A stretch of DNA of 7,029 nucleotides from Chitinophagaceae bacterium. Its GTDB lineage: Bacteria; Bacteroidota; Bacteroidia; Chitinophagales; Chitinophagaceae. Positions 1 to 6,124 of the stretch are shown here, in pieces. The notes under the pieces were generated by a model. That model made no database searches. It was not told the DNA's origin and saw nothing but the letters and a program-made list of their open reading frames with translations. A program made the position numbers and the translations under genes. Every line of letters starts with the position of its first letter. Within the stretch, counting starts at the first letter, position 1. The stretch covers positions 1 to 7,029 of the forward strand of contig JALOMZ010000094.1 in NCBI GenBank assembly GCA_025455205.1, in the 5' to 3' direction.

Positions 1-386
1 TGCCCCCCATATTCCACCTGGCGGGCATCCAGAAAGGAGGAGGCTGCCACAAAAGTGACGGCACTGACCGATCCATATGCCGCTGCCACTGCCCCGGCAT
101 CAGATACTGCCAGACGCGTCTTCAGAATGAAAAAGGAATAAAAGGGAATGACCACGGCCAGCAAAATGGCCAGCAGCAGGGTGATGATGATCTCGGCCGT
201 AATCTGGCTGTGGGCCAGTTCTTCACCGCCCCTGAACCCGATAGAAAAAAGCAGGTAAAGAGAAATGAATCTCGAGGAACTGGCCGGAATTTCCAGGTCG
301 CTCTTCACCACCGCTGCAACCACGCCCAACAAAAAAAACAGCAACGTGGGGTTGGTGAGGTTGCTGATCAGGATATCTGTGTTCAT
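1..386 (-). CDS. sbtA: SbtA-type sodium-dependent bicarbonate transporter, N-terminal part (C-terminus outside window)
   Basis: This is an inner-membrane permease of the SbtA family, whose cyanobacterial members import bicarbonate with sodium. The ATG at 386 begins 128 readable codons and the frame is still open at the window edge. Hydrophobic segments lie at about residues 12-27, 39-51, 63-88 and 97-116. The second carries a glycine-rich SIGFRGGEE stretch (48-56) that matches the family's LKVGLSGG-like region, and YGSVSAVTF (104-112) matches its GxVSGST/GSVSAVTF region. The family has about ten helices in two inverted halves, so only the first half is present. No Shine-Dalgarno site is visible, as is usual in Bacteroidota. 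A palindrome at 430-446 and the terminator of the downstream-oriented neighbour lie upstream, so the gene probably has its own promoter. Family membership rests on remembered motifs. The substrate in a heterotroph is inference; bicarbonate supply for carboxylases is one option. Confidence 0.8.
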   Translation of the reverse strand, partial: MNTDILISNLTNPTLLFFLLGVVAAVVKSDLEIPASSSRFISLYLLFSIGFRGGEELAHSQITAEIIITLLLAILLAVVIPFYSFFILKTRLAVSDAGAVAAAYGSVSAVTFVAASSFLDARQVEYGG

Positions 387-429
387 TAAAGGCGCAAATT
401 ATTGACATAGGTTCAACAAAACGGCCATC

Positions 430-446
430 TATAACCAATAGTTATA
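430..446. promoter_or_regulatory. Palindromic operator candidate upstream of the bicarbonate transporter
   Basis: TATAAC-CAATA-GTTATA is a perfect 6-base inverted repeat around a 5-base centre, 44-60 bases upstream of the transporter ATG. It contains T-N11-A inside a dyad (T432, A444), the general form of a LysR-type regulator site. LysR-type regulators such as CmpR and CcmR control bicarbonate uptake genes in cyanobacteria. No regulator gene lies in the window, so the link is inference. Confidence 0.4.
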
Positions 447-463
447 AAAAGGTGCGGTGCACC
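446..463 (-). terminator. Rho-independent terminator of the paaZ-hydratase unit
   Basis: Read on the minus strand, GGTGC-ACC-GCACC forms a 5-bp GC-rich stem with a 3-base loop (463 down to 451), followed directly by five T residues (450-446). It lies 55-72 bases beyond the hydratase stop codon at 518-520. It should separate that unit from the bicarbonate transporter, which is transcribed in the same direction. The stem is short, so efficiency is uncertain. Confidence 0.6.
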
Positions 464-517
464 CCACAGATTCCCGAAACAGCAAATGCATGGCGGCAGG
501 CCTGTCGCGGAGGGTTT

Positions 518-1297
518 TTAGATGTCGCGGCGGCCGGCCTTGAATTTGGCAATGGCCTCCTTCGAAAAAAAGGAGAGTATCAGGCTGCCGCTGATTGCGG
601 CCCTTTCCATCAGGAGTTCATCCCAGTGGTCTGTGCCATGCCAGAACATCTTTTTCATTTCGGCCATGGCCAGCGGGCTGCGGTTCACCAGGGTGGTCAC
701 CAGGTTTCGGATGGCCTCATCCATTTCCTCTACTGTTTTGTGCAGCTCTGCATACAGACCCTTGCGGCGGGCCCAATCTGCGTTGCGGAAATACGAAGCG
801 TCGATGGCAAGCTGAGAAAAAGCCGACAGGCCAATCTTACGCTCCACCGCCGGTCCAATCACAAAGGGGGCGATACCTACCGACAGTTCACTCAGCTTCA
901 CATCGGCACCTTCCACGGCAAAAGCATGGTCGCAGGCTGCGGCCAGGCCAACCCCTCCTCCCACACATTTACCATGTATACGACCAATGATGAGCTTGGG
1001 GCATTTGCGCATCACATTGATCACATGGGCAAAACCGCTGAAAAACTGACGGCCCTGCTGTTCTGTTTCAATATTAACCAGTTCATCAAACGAGGCCCCG
1101 GCACAGAATGCCTTCTCCCCGCCCGACTTCAATACAATCACTTTACATTCCTCGTCATTGCCGGCACCATGTATCTTCTGTGCCAGCTCGGCCAGCAGGT
1201 ATCCTGGCAGCGCATTACTCTGCGGATGGAAAAATTCAATGATGCCCACCTGGTGGCGGAGGGTGTATGTAACATATCCTTCTTTCAGGTTTTTCAT
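518..1297 (-). CDS. Enoyl-CoA hydratase/isomerase (crotonase fold), LiuC-like, linked to paaZ
   Basis: This cytoplasmic crotonase-superfamily enzyme has 259 residues from the chosen ATG at 1297. The oxyanion-hole segments are AFCAGAS (63-69) and GKCVGGGVGLAAACD (109-123). Of the two glutamates used by classical hydratases, only the second is present: E137 in LSELSVG (135-141). Glycine G117 replaces the first (Glu144 in rat crotonase). IAPFVIGPAV (142-151) resembles methylglutaconyl-CoA hydratases of the LiuC type. PaaG-type isomerases carry a catalytic Asp in this loop, and it is absent here. The frame stays open upstream to a TTG at 1378, but that TTG lies inside a predicted -7 box. An ATG at 1327 is a weaker alternative, because the family-like sequence begins at NLKEGYVTY. 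The gene follows paaZ in the same direction after 111 bases, so a role in phenylacetyl-CoA or branched-chain acyl-CoA breakdown is likely. The exact substrate is not determined. Confidence 0.85.
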   Translation of the reverse strand: MKNLKEGYVTYTLRHQVGIIEFFHPQSNALPGYLLAELAQKIHGAGNDEECKVIVLKSGGEKAFCAGASFDELVNIETEQQGRQFFSGFAHVINVMRKCPKLIIGRIHGKCVGGGVGLAAACDHAFAVEGADVKLSELSVGIAPFVIGPAVERKIGLSAFSQLAIDASYFRNADWARRKGLYAELHKTVEEMDEAIRNLVTTLVNRSPLAMAEMKKMFWHGTDHWDELLMERAAISGSLILSFFSKEAIAKFKAGRRDI

Positions 1298-1375
1298 AAC
1301 ATGTTCTTTTTCAATTCTGTCAATCATCTGCAGGGAGCAGCGAACAGCTGTGCAAACCTGGCGCCCCGCTTTTCC

Positions 1376-1383
1376 CAAAGTTA
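1376..1383 (-). promoter_or_regulatory. Possible internal Bacteroidota -7 element before the hydratase gene
   Basis: The minus strand reads TAACTTTG, an exact TAnnTTTG match, in the gap between the paaZ stop and the hydratase ATG and about 80 bases upstream of that ATG. No TTG is found at the expected 17-23 base spacing, so this is only half a promoter. It would allow the hydratase to be expressed separately from paaZ. Confidence 0.3.
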
Positions 1384-1408
1384 ATCCAAATAGCGCAGCT
1401 GCCTGCCA

Positions 1409-3457
1409 TCACGCCTGCTTTCTGCGTACCATGGTGAGGATGGTGGCTATGCCGGCCATTTCATCCTTGTCGTCGAAAATCTCCACCAGCCATTTCACAA
1501 TGCCGCGCGGTATCTCACCGGCTTCGCGCATTTCCTGGGGAAGTTTTTCCTTACAGCTGAACTTCACGTATACAGAAGTACCCGGGTATACCGGCTTGGT
1601 GAACCGCAGTTCATCAATGCCATAATTGAGGAGCACTGGATTCTTCTGGTAGCTGTCTACAAACAAGCCGGCAGCCACGCTCATGATAAAGTACCCGTGT
1701 GCCACCTGTCCTTCAAACATGGTATCGCCGAAATTGGTGGCCGGCAGGTGGGCATAGAAATGATCGCCGCTGAGGTCGGCAAAGGCCAGTATATCTTCTG
1801 CTGTAATAAGCCGCTTTTCCGTCACTATTTGCTCGCCAATCCTCAGTTCCTCAAAGTATTTCCGGAACGGATGGGTGCCATCATTCAACCCGTCGGCACC
1901 CTGCTGGTATTGGTTGGTTACAGCGGTCAGCATATTGGGCGAGCCCTGCACTGCCACACGCTGCAGGTAATGCTTCACGCCGCGCATACCGCCCATTTCC
2001 TCGCCGCCGCCAGCCCGGCCGGGACCGCCGTGCACCAGCAGGGGCAGCGGACTGCCATGCCCGGTATTTTCCTTACCGCATTCGCGGTTGAGCACCAGTA
2101 TACGGCCATGGTGCGTACCGGCGCCCAAAACATATTTCCTGGCCGTGGCAGGATCTGCCGTAACAATGGTAGACACCAGGGAGCCCTTACCCATTTTGCT
2201 CAGGGCAATGGCTTCATCGAGTCCCGCATACGGCATCAGGGTGCTCACCGGCCCAAAGGCCTCCACCTCATGCACTTCGGGGCTGTGCCAGGGATCCTGG
2301 TTGAGCAGCAGGAGCGGACTCAGGAAGGCCCCTTTTTCGGCATCCGCATCTGCCACATCCACATGGTCCAGCGAACCATAAACCAGCCGGGAGCTGGCCA
2401 TCAGCTTGTGCACCTGCTGCAATACCTCCTGCCGCTGGGTCTGTCCGGCCAGAGAACCCATCCGCACTTTTTCATTGAGGGGGTTCCCGATCACTGTTTG
2501 AGATAATGCCTGGCCCAGATGTTTTTGCACTTCTTCCACCAGGCTGGCTGGCACAAAAATGCGGCGAACGCCGGTGCACCGCTGACCGGCTTTCAGGGTC
2601 ATCTCCTTGCGCACTTCTTTGATGAACAAATCCCATTCCGGCATGCCAGGCGCAACGTCTTCTCCCAGCACCATGCAGTTGAGCGAGTCGGCTTCCATAT
2701 TGAACGGCACAGATTCACTCAGGATGCGGGGGTTTGATTTCAGCATCAGTCCGGTGCTGGCCGATCCGGTGAAAGTGATCACATCCTGGTAGGTCATATG
2801 ATCCAGCAGGTTGCCTGCACTGCCGCAAAGCAGTTGCAGTGCCCCTTCCGGGAGAATACCGCTGGCGATGATCTCCTGCACCACCGCCTCGGTGAGGTAC
2901 GAGGTAACGGTGGCGGGCTTCACAATGGCGGGCACACCGGCCAGCAGGTTCACGGCAATCTTTTCGAGCATGCCCCACACCGGGAAGTTGAAGGCATTGA
3001 TATGTACAGCCACCCCTTCTTTGGGCACCATGATATGCTGCCCCATGAATGTGCCAGCCTTGCCCAGCAGGTGCGGTTCGCCGTCTACATGGTAGGATTC
3101 ATTGGGGAAACGCCGGCGCAGGCTGGCATAAGAAAAGAGGTTGCCTATGCCCCCTTCAATATCCACCCAGCTGTCAGCACGGGTGGCTCCGGTTTGGTAG
3201 CTGATGGCATAGAACTTATCGAGGTGTTCGCGCAAATGCAGGGCCAGGCCTTTCAGCATCAGTCCCCGTTCATGAAATGTCATCTTTCGCAGGGCCGGGT
3301 TGCCGGTTTGCCGGGCATAATGCAATACTCCGGCAAAGTCAATACCGGCCGTGGAAGCGGTGGCCACCGGTTCGCCGGTAACCGCATTGTACAGTACCTG
3401 TCCGTGCCCGGCGCCAGGCACCCATTCTCCCATCACATAGTTCTTGAGCGCAATCAT
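1409..3457 (-). CDS. paaZ: PaaZ: oxepin-CoA hydrolase / 3-oxo-5,6-dehydrosuberyl-CoA semialdehyde dehydrogenase
   Basis: PaaZ is a cytoplasmic bifunctional enzyme of aerobic phenylacetate catabolism. Its C-terminal hydratase opens the oxepin-CoA ring, and its N-terminal domain oxidises the resulting aldehyde with NADP. From the ATG at 3457 the product has 682 residues (E. coli PaaZ: 681). Residues 1 to about 510 form the aldehyde dehydrogenase domain, with NAFNFPVWG (154-162), TFTGSAS (228-234), the general-base E255 in MEADS and nucleophile C294 in GQRCTG. Residues about 530-682 form the MaoC-type hydratase with D561 and H566 in DLSGDHFYAH, plus VAHGYF (585-590). These correspond to E256, C295, D561 and H566 of E. 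coli. Both active sites look intact. A longer frame starting at TTG 3481 is rejected because that codon lies in the -7 box. No paaABCE, paaK or paaG gene is visible, so other pathway genes must lie elsewhere. Confidence 0.96.
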   Translation of the reverse strand: MIALKNYVMGEWVPGAGHGQVLYNAVTGEPVATASTAGIDFAGVLHYARQTGNPALRKMTFHERGLMLKGLALHLREHLDKFYAISYQTGATRADSWVDIEGGIGNLFSYASLRRRFPNESYHVDGEPHLLGKAGTFMGQHIMVPKEGVAVHINAFNFPVWGMLEKIAVNLLAGVPAIVKPATVTSYLTEAVVQEIIASGILPEGALQLLCGSAGNLLDHMTYQDVITFTGSASTGLMLKSNPRILSESVPFNMEADSLNCMVLGEDVAPGMPEWDLFIKEVRKEMTLKAGQRCTGVRRIFVPASLVEEVQKHLGQALSQTVIGNPLNEKVRMGSLAGQTQRQEVLQQVHKLMASSRLVYGSLDHVDVADADAEKGAFLSPLLLLNQDPWHSPEVHEVEAFGPVSTLMPYAGLDEAIALSKMGKGSLVSTIVTADPATARKYVLGAGTHHGRILVLNRECGKENTGHGSPLPLLVHGGPGRAGGGEEMGGMRGVKHYLQRVAVQGSPNMLTAVTNQYQQGADGLNDGTHPFRKYFEELRIGEQIVTEKRLITAEDILAFADLSGDHFYAHLPATNFGDTMFEGQVAHGYFIMSVAAGLFVDSYQKNPVLLNYGIDELRFTKPVYPGTSVYVKFSCKEKLPQEMREAGEIPRGIVKWLVEIFDDKDEMAGIATILTMVRRKQA

Positions 3458-3478
3458 GAGGCAAGCAATTTTGAGCGC

Positions 3479-3507
3479 CAAAACTAACGATTGTTAGATT
3501 CCGGCAA
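3479..3507 (-). promoter_or_regulatory. Promoter of paaZ (Bacteroidota type)
   Basis: The minus strand carries TTG (3507-3505), an 18-base spacer and TAGTTTTG (3486-3479). This fits the Bacteroidota consensus TTG-N17-23-TAnnTTTG exactly. Transcription would start near 3472, about 15 bases before the ATG at 3457. Known: the consensus. Inferred: use of this site. Confidence 0.65.
3484..3497. promoter_or_regulatory. PaaR-like (TetR-type) operator inside the paaZ promoter
   Basis: CTAACGATTGTTAG is an inverted repeat (CTAAC-GATT-GTTAG) that overlaps the first bases of the -7 box and fills part of the spacer. As I recall it, the operator of the Thermus phenylacetyl-CoA-responsive repressor PaaR is CNAACGNNCGTTNG. 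This site agrees at nine of ten fixed positions (T instead of C at 3492). A repressor bound here would block RNA polymerase. The regulator gene is not in the window. Confidence 0.5.
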
Positions 3508-4259
3508 TGGCATCCGGCCCGGGCATCCGGCTTGCCCCGCTTCCATTACTTTTGCGCAAATTCGCTCCGTTGGGAATTCCTAAGACCATACTGTGGATCG
3601 GCCTTTTCTCCTGCTGTCTGCTGGCCGGCATGACCTCCTACCGCCTGCTCTCGCATTCCCTGCTGCATATTGAGCCCGCCGCCCTGTCGTTGGGTGAAGC
3701 TGCCTGGATTGGTTTCCGGTTCGACTGCCGCTATGTATCCCTTTTTGCCTTAACGGTTTTGCTCCTCAGCTTCCTGCCGGGCCTGCATCCTTTCCGTTCG
3801 CATCGCGGCAAGGCTGTTGCCCTGGCACTGGCCACGGTCTTCACCGGCATACTATTGGCCCTGTATGCAACCGATTTTATCCTGCAACTGGCCTTTGAGC
3901 AGCGCCTGCATGCGGCCTCGCTGGAAAAGGCCTTGGCAAACCCCGATGAGGTCAAGGGCACGCCCTGGGTGATCCTGGTGTTGATTGCCGGGGTGAGTAC
4001 CTGGCTTATGCGTATGGTGGCAAAAGGCATTCACCGGCTGCTGGCAAAGCAGAAGGCGGCAGGACTGCCGGCGCTGCGCGTATTCTGGCAGGTGCTGACT
4101 ATTCTGGTGCTGCTGGCCTGGATACATGGCAGCTTCTCTTCGGTTCCGCTCACCATACAGCAAACCCAGGCGGGCCGTGATCCGGTGTCTGCAGCCTTTG
4201 TGTCCAATCCGTTTGAGTCCCTGTTGCGCGGGCCGTCCCAGGCATCCGGCACCAAATAG
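3507..4259 (+). CDS. Membrane domain of an LTA synthase/sulfatase-family protein, catalytic domain absent
   Basis: The 250-residue product has about five membrane helices (roughly 27-41, 75-91, 101-121, 152-168, 192-206), the arrangement seen before the extracellular phosphatase/sulfatase domain of LTA synthase-family proteins. Family-like features are WIGFRFDCRY (67-76), the acidic residue after helix 3 (D123), LANPDEV (143-149), and VSNPFESL (232-239) in the linker that normally leads into the catalytic domain. The frame stops eight residues after the SNPFESLL motif. Downstream DNA encodes msrB on the other strand, so the metal-binding alkaline-phosphatase-like domain is missing. The product is either a membrane-only protein or a truncated remnant. 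Start: ATG at 3507, but it lies upstream of a -7-like box at 3547. A TTG at 3570 (residue 22, LGIPKTILWIGLF) would give 229 residues and is credible. The gene is divergent from paaZ and convergent with msrB. Confidence 0.72.
   Translation: MASGPGIRLAPLPLLLRKFAPLGIPKTILWIGLFSCCLLAGMTSYRLLSHSLLHIEPAALSLGEAAWIGFRFDCRYVSLFALTVLLLSFLPGLHPFRSHRGKAVALALATVFTGILLALYATDFILQLAFEQRLHAASLEKALANPDEVKGTPWVILVLIAGVSTWLMRMVAKGIHRLLAKQKAAGLPALRVFWQVLTILVLLAWIHGSFSSVPLTIQQTQAGRDPVSAAFVSNPFESLLRGPSQASGTK
3509..3531 (+). repeat. Tandem GGCATCCGGC direct repeat at the 5' end of the membrane-protein gene
   Basis: The 10-mer GGCATCCGGC occurs at 3509-3518 and again at 3522-3531. A third exact copy lies at 4241-4250, immediately before the stop codon of the same gene. 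The repeat thus brackets the reading frame. It is short and GC-rich, so chance is possible, and a 9-base match also occurs at 4678-4686. Confidence 0.5.
3547..3554 (+). promoter_or_regulatory. Possible -7 element for the LTA synthase-like gene
   Basis: TACTTTTG matches TAnnTTTG exactly on the plus strand. The nearest upstream TTG (3532-3534) is only 12 bases away, shorter than the usual 17-23. If this element is real, translation must start downstream, at TTG 3570 or ATG 3630, rather than at ATG 3507. Confidence 0.35.
4241..4250 (+). repeat. Third copy of GGCATCCGGC at the 3' end of the membrane-protein gene
   Basis: This is an exact copy of the 10-mer found twice at 3509-3531. It lies six bases before the TAG stop of the truncated gene, in the same reading phase as the first copy (Ala-Ser-Gly). 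It may mark where the lost catalytic half was deleted, or it may be chance. Confidence 0.4.
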
Positions 4260-4267
4260 ACCCGCCG

Positions 4268-4849
4268 CTATTGTTTGTCGGGGCTGTAGCCGGCTTTTTT
4301 CTCTGCTTCTTTTGCCTTTTCAAAATCCAGGATCACTCCGTTAATGCAGTAGCGCAGTCCGGTAGGCGGAGGCCCGTCTTCAAAAACATGGCCCAGGTGG
4401 GCCTTGCATCTGCCACACATCACTTCGGTGCGGGTCATGCCATGCGAATGGTCGGGTGCATAAATGATGGCTCCCTTGCTGATGGGCTCGTAGAAACTGG
4501 GCCATCCGCATCCGCTGTCGAATTTGGTGTCGCTCCGGAACAGGGCATTGCCGCAGGCGGCACAGTAGTAGGTGCCCACCTCTTTGGAATGTTCAAACCT
4601 ACTGGTCCAGGGCCTTTCTGTACCCTTCTGGCGGGCGATGTAATACACTTCCGGCGACAATATCTTTTTCCATTCCGCATCCGGCAGTTCCACTTTTCCG
4701 GAGTCTTTGCGGTTGTACACCGGATTGGAGGGCTTTTCTTGCTGTTCCATACTGGCTTTACTGTTTTTGGCAGGCGACTGGCCAGGCTGCGAGAAAGTGC
4801 AGCCTGCCGATGCCACGTATAACGATACTGATAAAATAACTGACTTCAT
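4268..4849 (-). CDS. msrB: Peptide-methionine (R)-S-oxide reductase MsrB, exported
   Basis: MsrB reduces the R-epimer of methionine sulfoxide in oxidised proteins. The product has 193 residues: an N-terminal export signal, a polar linker to about residue 45, then a complete MsrB domain (about 50-180). Visible are the structural zinc pairs CAAC (96-99) and CGRC (145-148), DSGCGWPSF (111-119) with the usual resolving cysteine C114, [10 protein letters not shown] (134-143), HLGHVF (151-156), and catalytic C168 in RYCIN (166-170). The signal ends in VASAGC (12-17), a plausible lipobox with C17, so the enzyme probably acts as a periplasm-facing lipoprotein; cleavage as an ordinary signal peptide is the alternative. 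ATG 4849 is chosen because it includes this signal. The gene converges with the LTA synthase-like gene across only 8 bases and is divergent from adk. I see no convincing promoter in the 134-base gap. Confidence 0.95.
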   Translation of the reverse strand: MKSVILSVSLYVASAGCTFSQPGQSPAKNSKASMEQQEKPSNPVYNRKDSGKVELPDAEWKKILSPEVYYIARQKGTERPWTSRFEHSKEVGTYYCAACGNALFRSDTKFDSGCGWPSFYEPISKGAIIYAPDHSHGMTRTEVMCGRCKAHLGHVFEDGPPPTGLRYCINGVILDFEKAKEAEKKAGYSPDKQ

Positions 4850-4931
4850 GCAATGATCAACACTCCATTTTTAATACGGTTCAAGTTACATGCCATTTGC
4901 TTGATAGTTCTATGGAAACCTTCAATCACTG

Positions 4932-4962
4932 TTAAACAAATGCAAAGCACACAGTATATTCG
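4932..4962 (+). promoter_or_regulatory. Candidate promoter of adk
   Basis: TATATTCG (4955-4962) matches TAnnTTTG at seven of eight positions. TTA (4932-4934) stands in for TTG at a 20-base spacing. It ends 21 bases before the adk ATG. Both elements are one base off consensus, so this is a moderate candidate only. Confidence 0.3.
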
Positions 4963-4983
4963 CGGCCTAATTGACAAGCAATT

Positions 4984-5571
4984 ATGTTCAACCTGGTTTT
5001 ATTCGGACCTCCCGGCAGCGGAAAAGGTACGCAAAGTGAAAAGCTTATCGAAAAATATGGCCTGATCCACCTCAGTACCGGAGACCTGCTGCGCAAGGAA
5101 ATGAAGGCAGGCACCCCGCTGGGCAACGAAGCCAAGAGCCTGATTGAAAAGGGGCAGCTGGTACCCGACGAGGTAGTGGTGGGCATGATCAGTTCCGCCC
5201 TGGATGCCAATCCCGAAGCCAAGGGTTTTTTGTTTGATGGCTTTCCCCGCACCATTGCGCAGGCCCAGGCGCTCGATCGCTTGCTGTCGCTCAAAAAGAC
5301 CGCCATTCATGCCGTACTTTTCCTTATGGTGAATGAAGAGGAACTGATCAAAAGACTGGTGGGACGGGCACAAACCAGCGGCCGCCTGGACGATGCAGAT
5401 CCGGAGGTGCAGCGCAAGCGCCAGGAAGTGTATAAGAACGAAACCCTTCCGGTGGCTGGGTATTACCAGAACGATGATAAGGTTAGCCGCGTGGAAGGCG
5501 AAGGATCCATCGAGGAGATCTTCAGCCGGCTTTGTGCCATCATCGATCCGAAACTGGAGTCCAACAACTGA
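4984..5571 (+). CDS. adk: Adenylate kinase
   Basis: Adenylate kinase is an essential cytoplasmic enzyme that interconverts ATP + AMP and 2 ADP. The 195-residue product has the P-loop GPPGSGKGTQ (8-17), AMP-binding STGDLLR (31-37, with T32 and R37), FDGFPRT (84-90), and the arginines GRAQTSGRLDD (127-137) of the lid region. The lid is the short type: the long insertion and zinc-binding cysteines of some bacterial enzymes are absent, giving the compact form common in Bacteroidota. The ATG at 4984 places the P-loop at the usual distance from the N-terminus. No strong ribosome site is seen. A perfect hairpin terminator follows 30 bases after the stop, so the gene appears to be transcribed alone. 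The hpt and obg genes often found next to it in this phylum are not adjacent here. Confidence 0.97.
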   Translation: MFNLVLFGPPGSGKGTQSEKLIEKYGLIHLSTGDLLRKEMKAGTPLGNEAKSLIEKGQLVPDEVVVGMISSALDANPEAKGFLFDGFPRTIAQAQALDRLLSLKKTAIHAVLFLMVNEEELIKRLVGRAQTSGRLDDADPEVQRKRQEVYKNETLPVAGYYQNDDKVSRVEGEGSIEEIFSRLCAIIDPKLESNN

Positions 5572-5600
5572 TAAGACTAGGGTATTACCTTACCATAATG

Positions 5601-5632
5601 CAAAGCCCCGCTCTTCAGGATGCGGGGCTTTG
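5601..5632. terminator. Bidirectional Rho-independent terminator between adk and the small exported protein gene
   Basis: CAAAGCCCCGC (5601-5611) and GCGGGGCTTTG (5622-5632) form a perfect 11-bp stem around a 10-base loop. The T's and A's at the stem ends give a U-rich side in both directions. It lies between convergent genes, 30 bases after the adk stop and about 48 bases beyond the stop of the minus-strand gene, so it can serve both. Confidence 0.85.
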
Positions 5633-5679
5633 TTGTGCTTACGGTCATGCAGCCGGCATTGAGCCATTGGCTGTTTGCA

Positions 5680-6063
5680 TCAATCCTTGCAGAGGCCTAC
5701 GATGGCATGGTATACATCGTGCACGTCTTTAAACTTCGTGACGATGTCTGCATCGGCGGCATTCTTTTTGATCATTTTGTTGAGTTCCTTGCTGCCCTTT
5801 ACCAGTTTGTCGAGGTTCTTTTTTATTTCCGGCTTGTTGAAAGCGGCCGGAGGCGTGCTTTTCTGCCAGGCCACGGCCATATCCACCATTTCGCCGGAAC
5901 GCTGCTTGATAGGATCCAGCTTACCTTCTTCGGCAGGATGAAAAGTGCCGCTTATAATTTCATGAAAGGCATCCATTTCCTTCCAGCTGGTTTGTTCTTT
6001 TTCCTGGGCCCATACAAACAGACCCACCATCATTGCCATCAGGCTGAGCATCAACTTTTTCAT
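5680..6063 (-). CDS. Small exported helical protein, possibly cytochrome b562-like or metal-binding
   Basis: The 127-residue product has a clear cleavable signal peptide (about 1-19, ending in FVWA before QEKE), so it should be periplasmic. The mature part is rich in Lys, Glu and Ala and looks like a helical bundle. AWQKSTPPAAF (65-75) resembles the QKATPP segment of cytochrome b562. M30 in the first mature helix and H119 in YH near the C-terminus sit 89 residues apart, close to the Met7/His102 axial ligand pair of b562. There is no CxxCH, so any heme would be non-covalent. Alternatively, M30/H34 and H115/H119 (both i,i+4), with H42 and E45/E46 in FHPAEEG, could form a metal site like that of CnrX-type sensors. 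I recall similar uncharacterised proteins in Bacteroidota. Function is unproven. The gene is divergent from the next ORF and shares the terminator after adk. Confidence 0.7.
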   Translation of the reverse strand: MKKLMLSLMAMMVGLFVWAQEKEQTSWKEMDAFHEIISGTFHPAEEGKLDPIKQRSGEMVDMAVAWQKSTPPAAFNKPEIKKNLDKLVKGSKELNKMIKKNAADADIVTKFKDVHDVYHAIVGLCKD

Positions 6064-6124
6064 ATATCTGGGTTTAATGAAAGATCTTTTTCCCGGCTGC
6101 CGCCTAGCTGCAGATCATGCAGGC

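Noticed and set aside
518..1297. Assignment of the hydratase as PaaG because of its paaZ neighbour
   Set aside because: The catalytic Asp position of PaaG-type isomerases is not Asp here, and a hydratase-type Glu (E137) is retained, so neighbourhood alone is not enough.
1298..1378. Upstream starts for the hydratase (TTG 1378, ATG 1327)
   Set aside because: TTG 1378 sits in a TAACTTTG box. The added residues do not resemble the family, whose conserved part begins just after ATG 1297. ATG 1327 cannot be fully excluded.
452..1384. A 310-codon plus-strand open frame opposite the hydratase, longer than the hydratase itself
   Set aside because: Its translation has no recognisable domains and is low-complexity in Cys/His/Gln as expected for antisense of a GC-rich gene. 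The minus strand encodes an intact crotonase.
1697..2506. A 269-codon plus-strand open frame opposite paaZ
   Set aside because: Antisense shadow of the aldehyde dehydrogenase and linker region. It has no domain features, and paaZ is intact with all catalytic residues.
3458..3481. TTG start at 3481 that would lengthen PaaZ by 8 residues
   Set aside because: The codon lies in the predicted -7 box, and the ATG at 3457 gives the family-typical length (682 versus 681 in E. coli).
2798..3487. A 229-codon plus-strand open frame opposite the start of paaZ
   Set aside because: Shadow of paaZ; its composition (His/Gly/Gln rich) is typical of antisense translation.
4271..4822. A 183-codon plus-strand open frame opposite msrB
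   Set aside because: The minus strand has the complete MsrB zinc and catalytic cysteines; the plus frame is a shadow.
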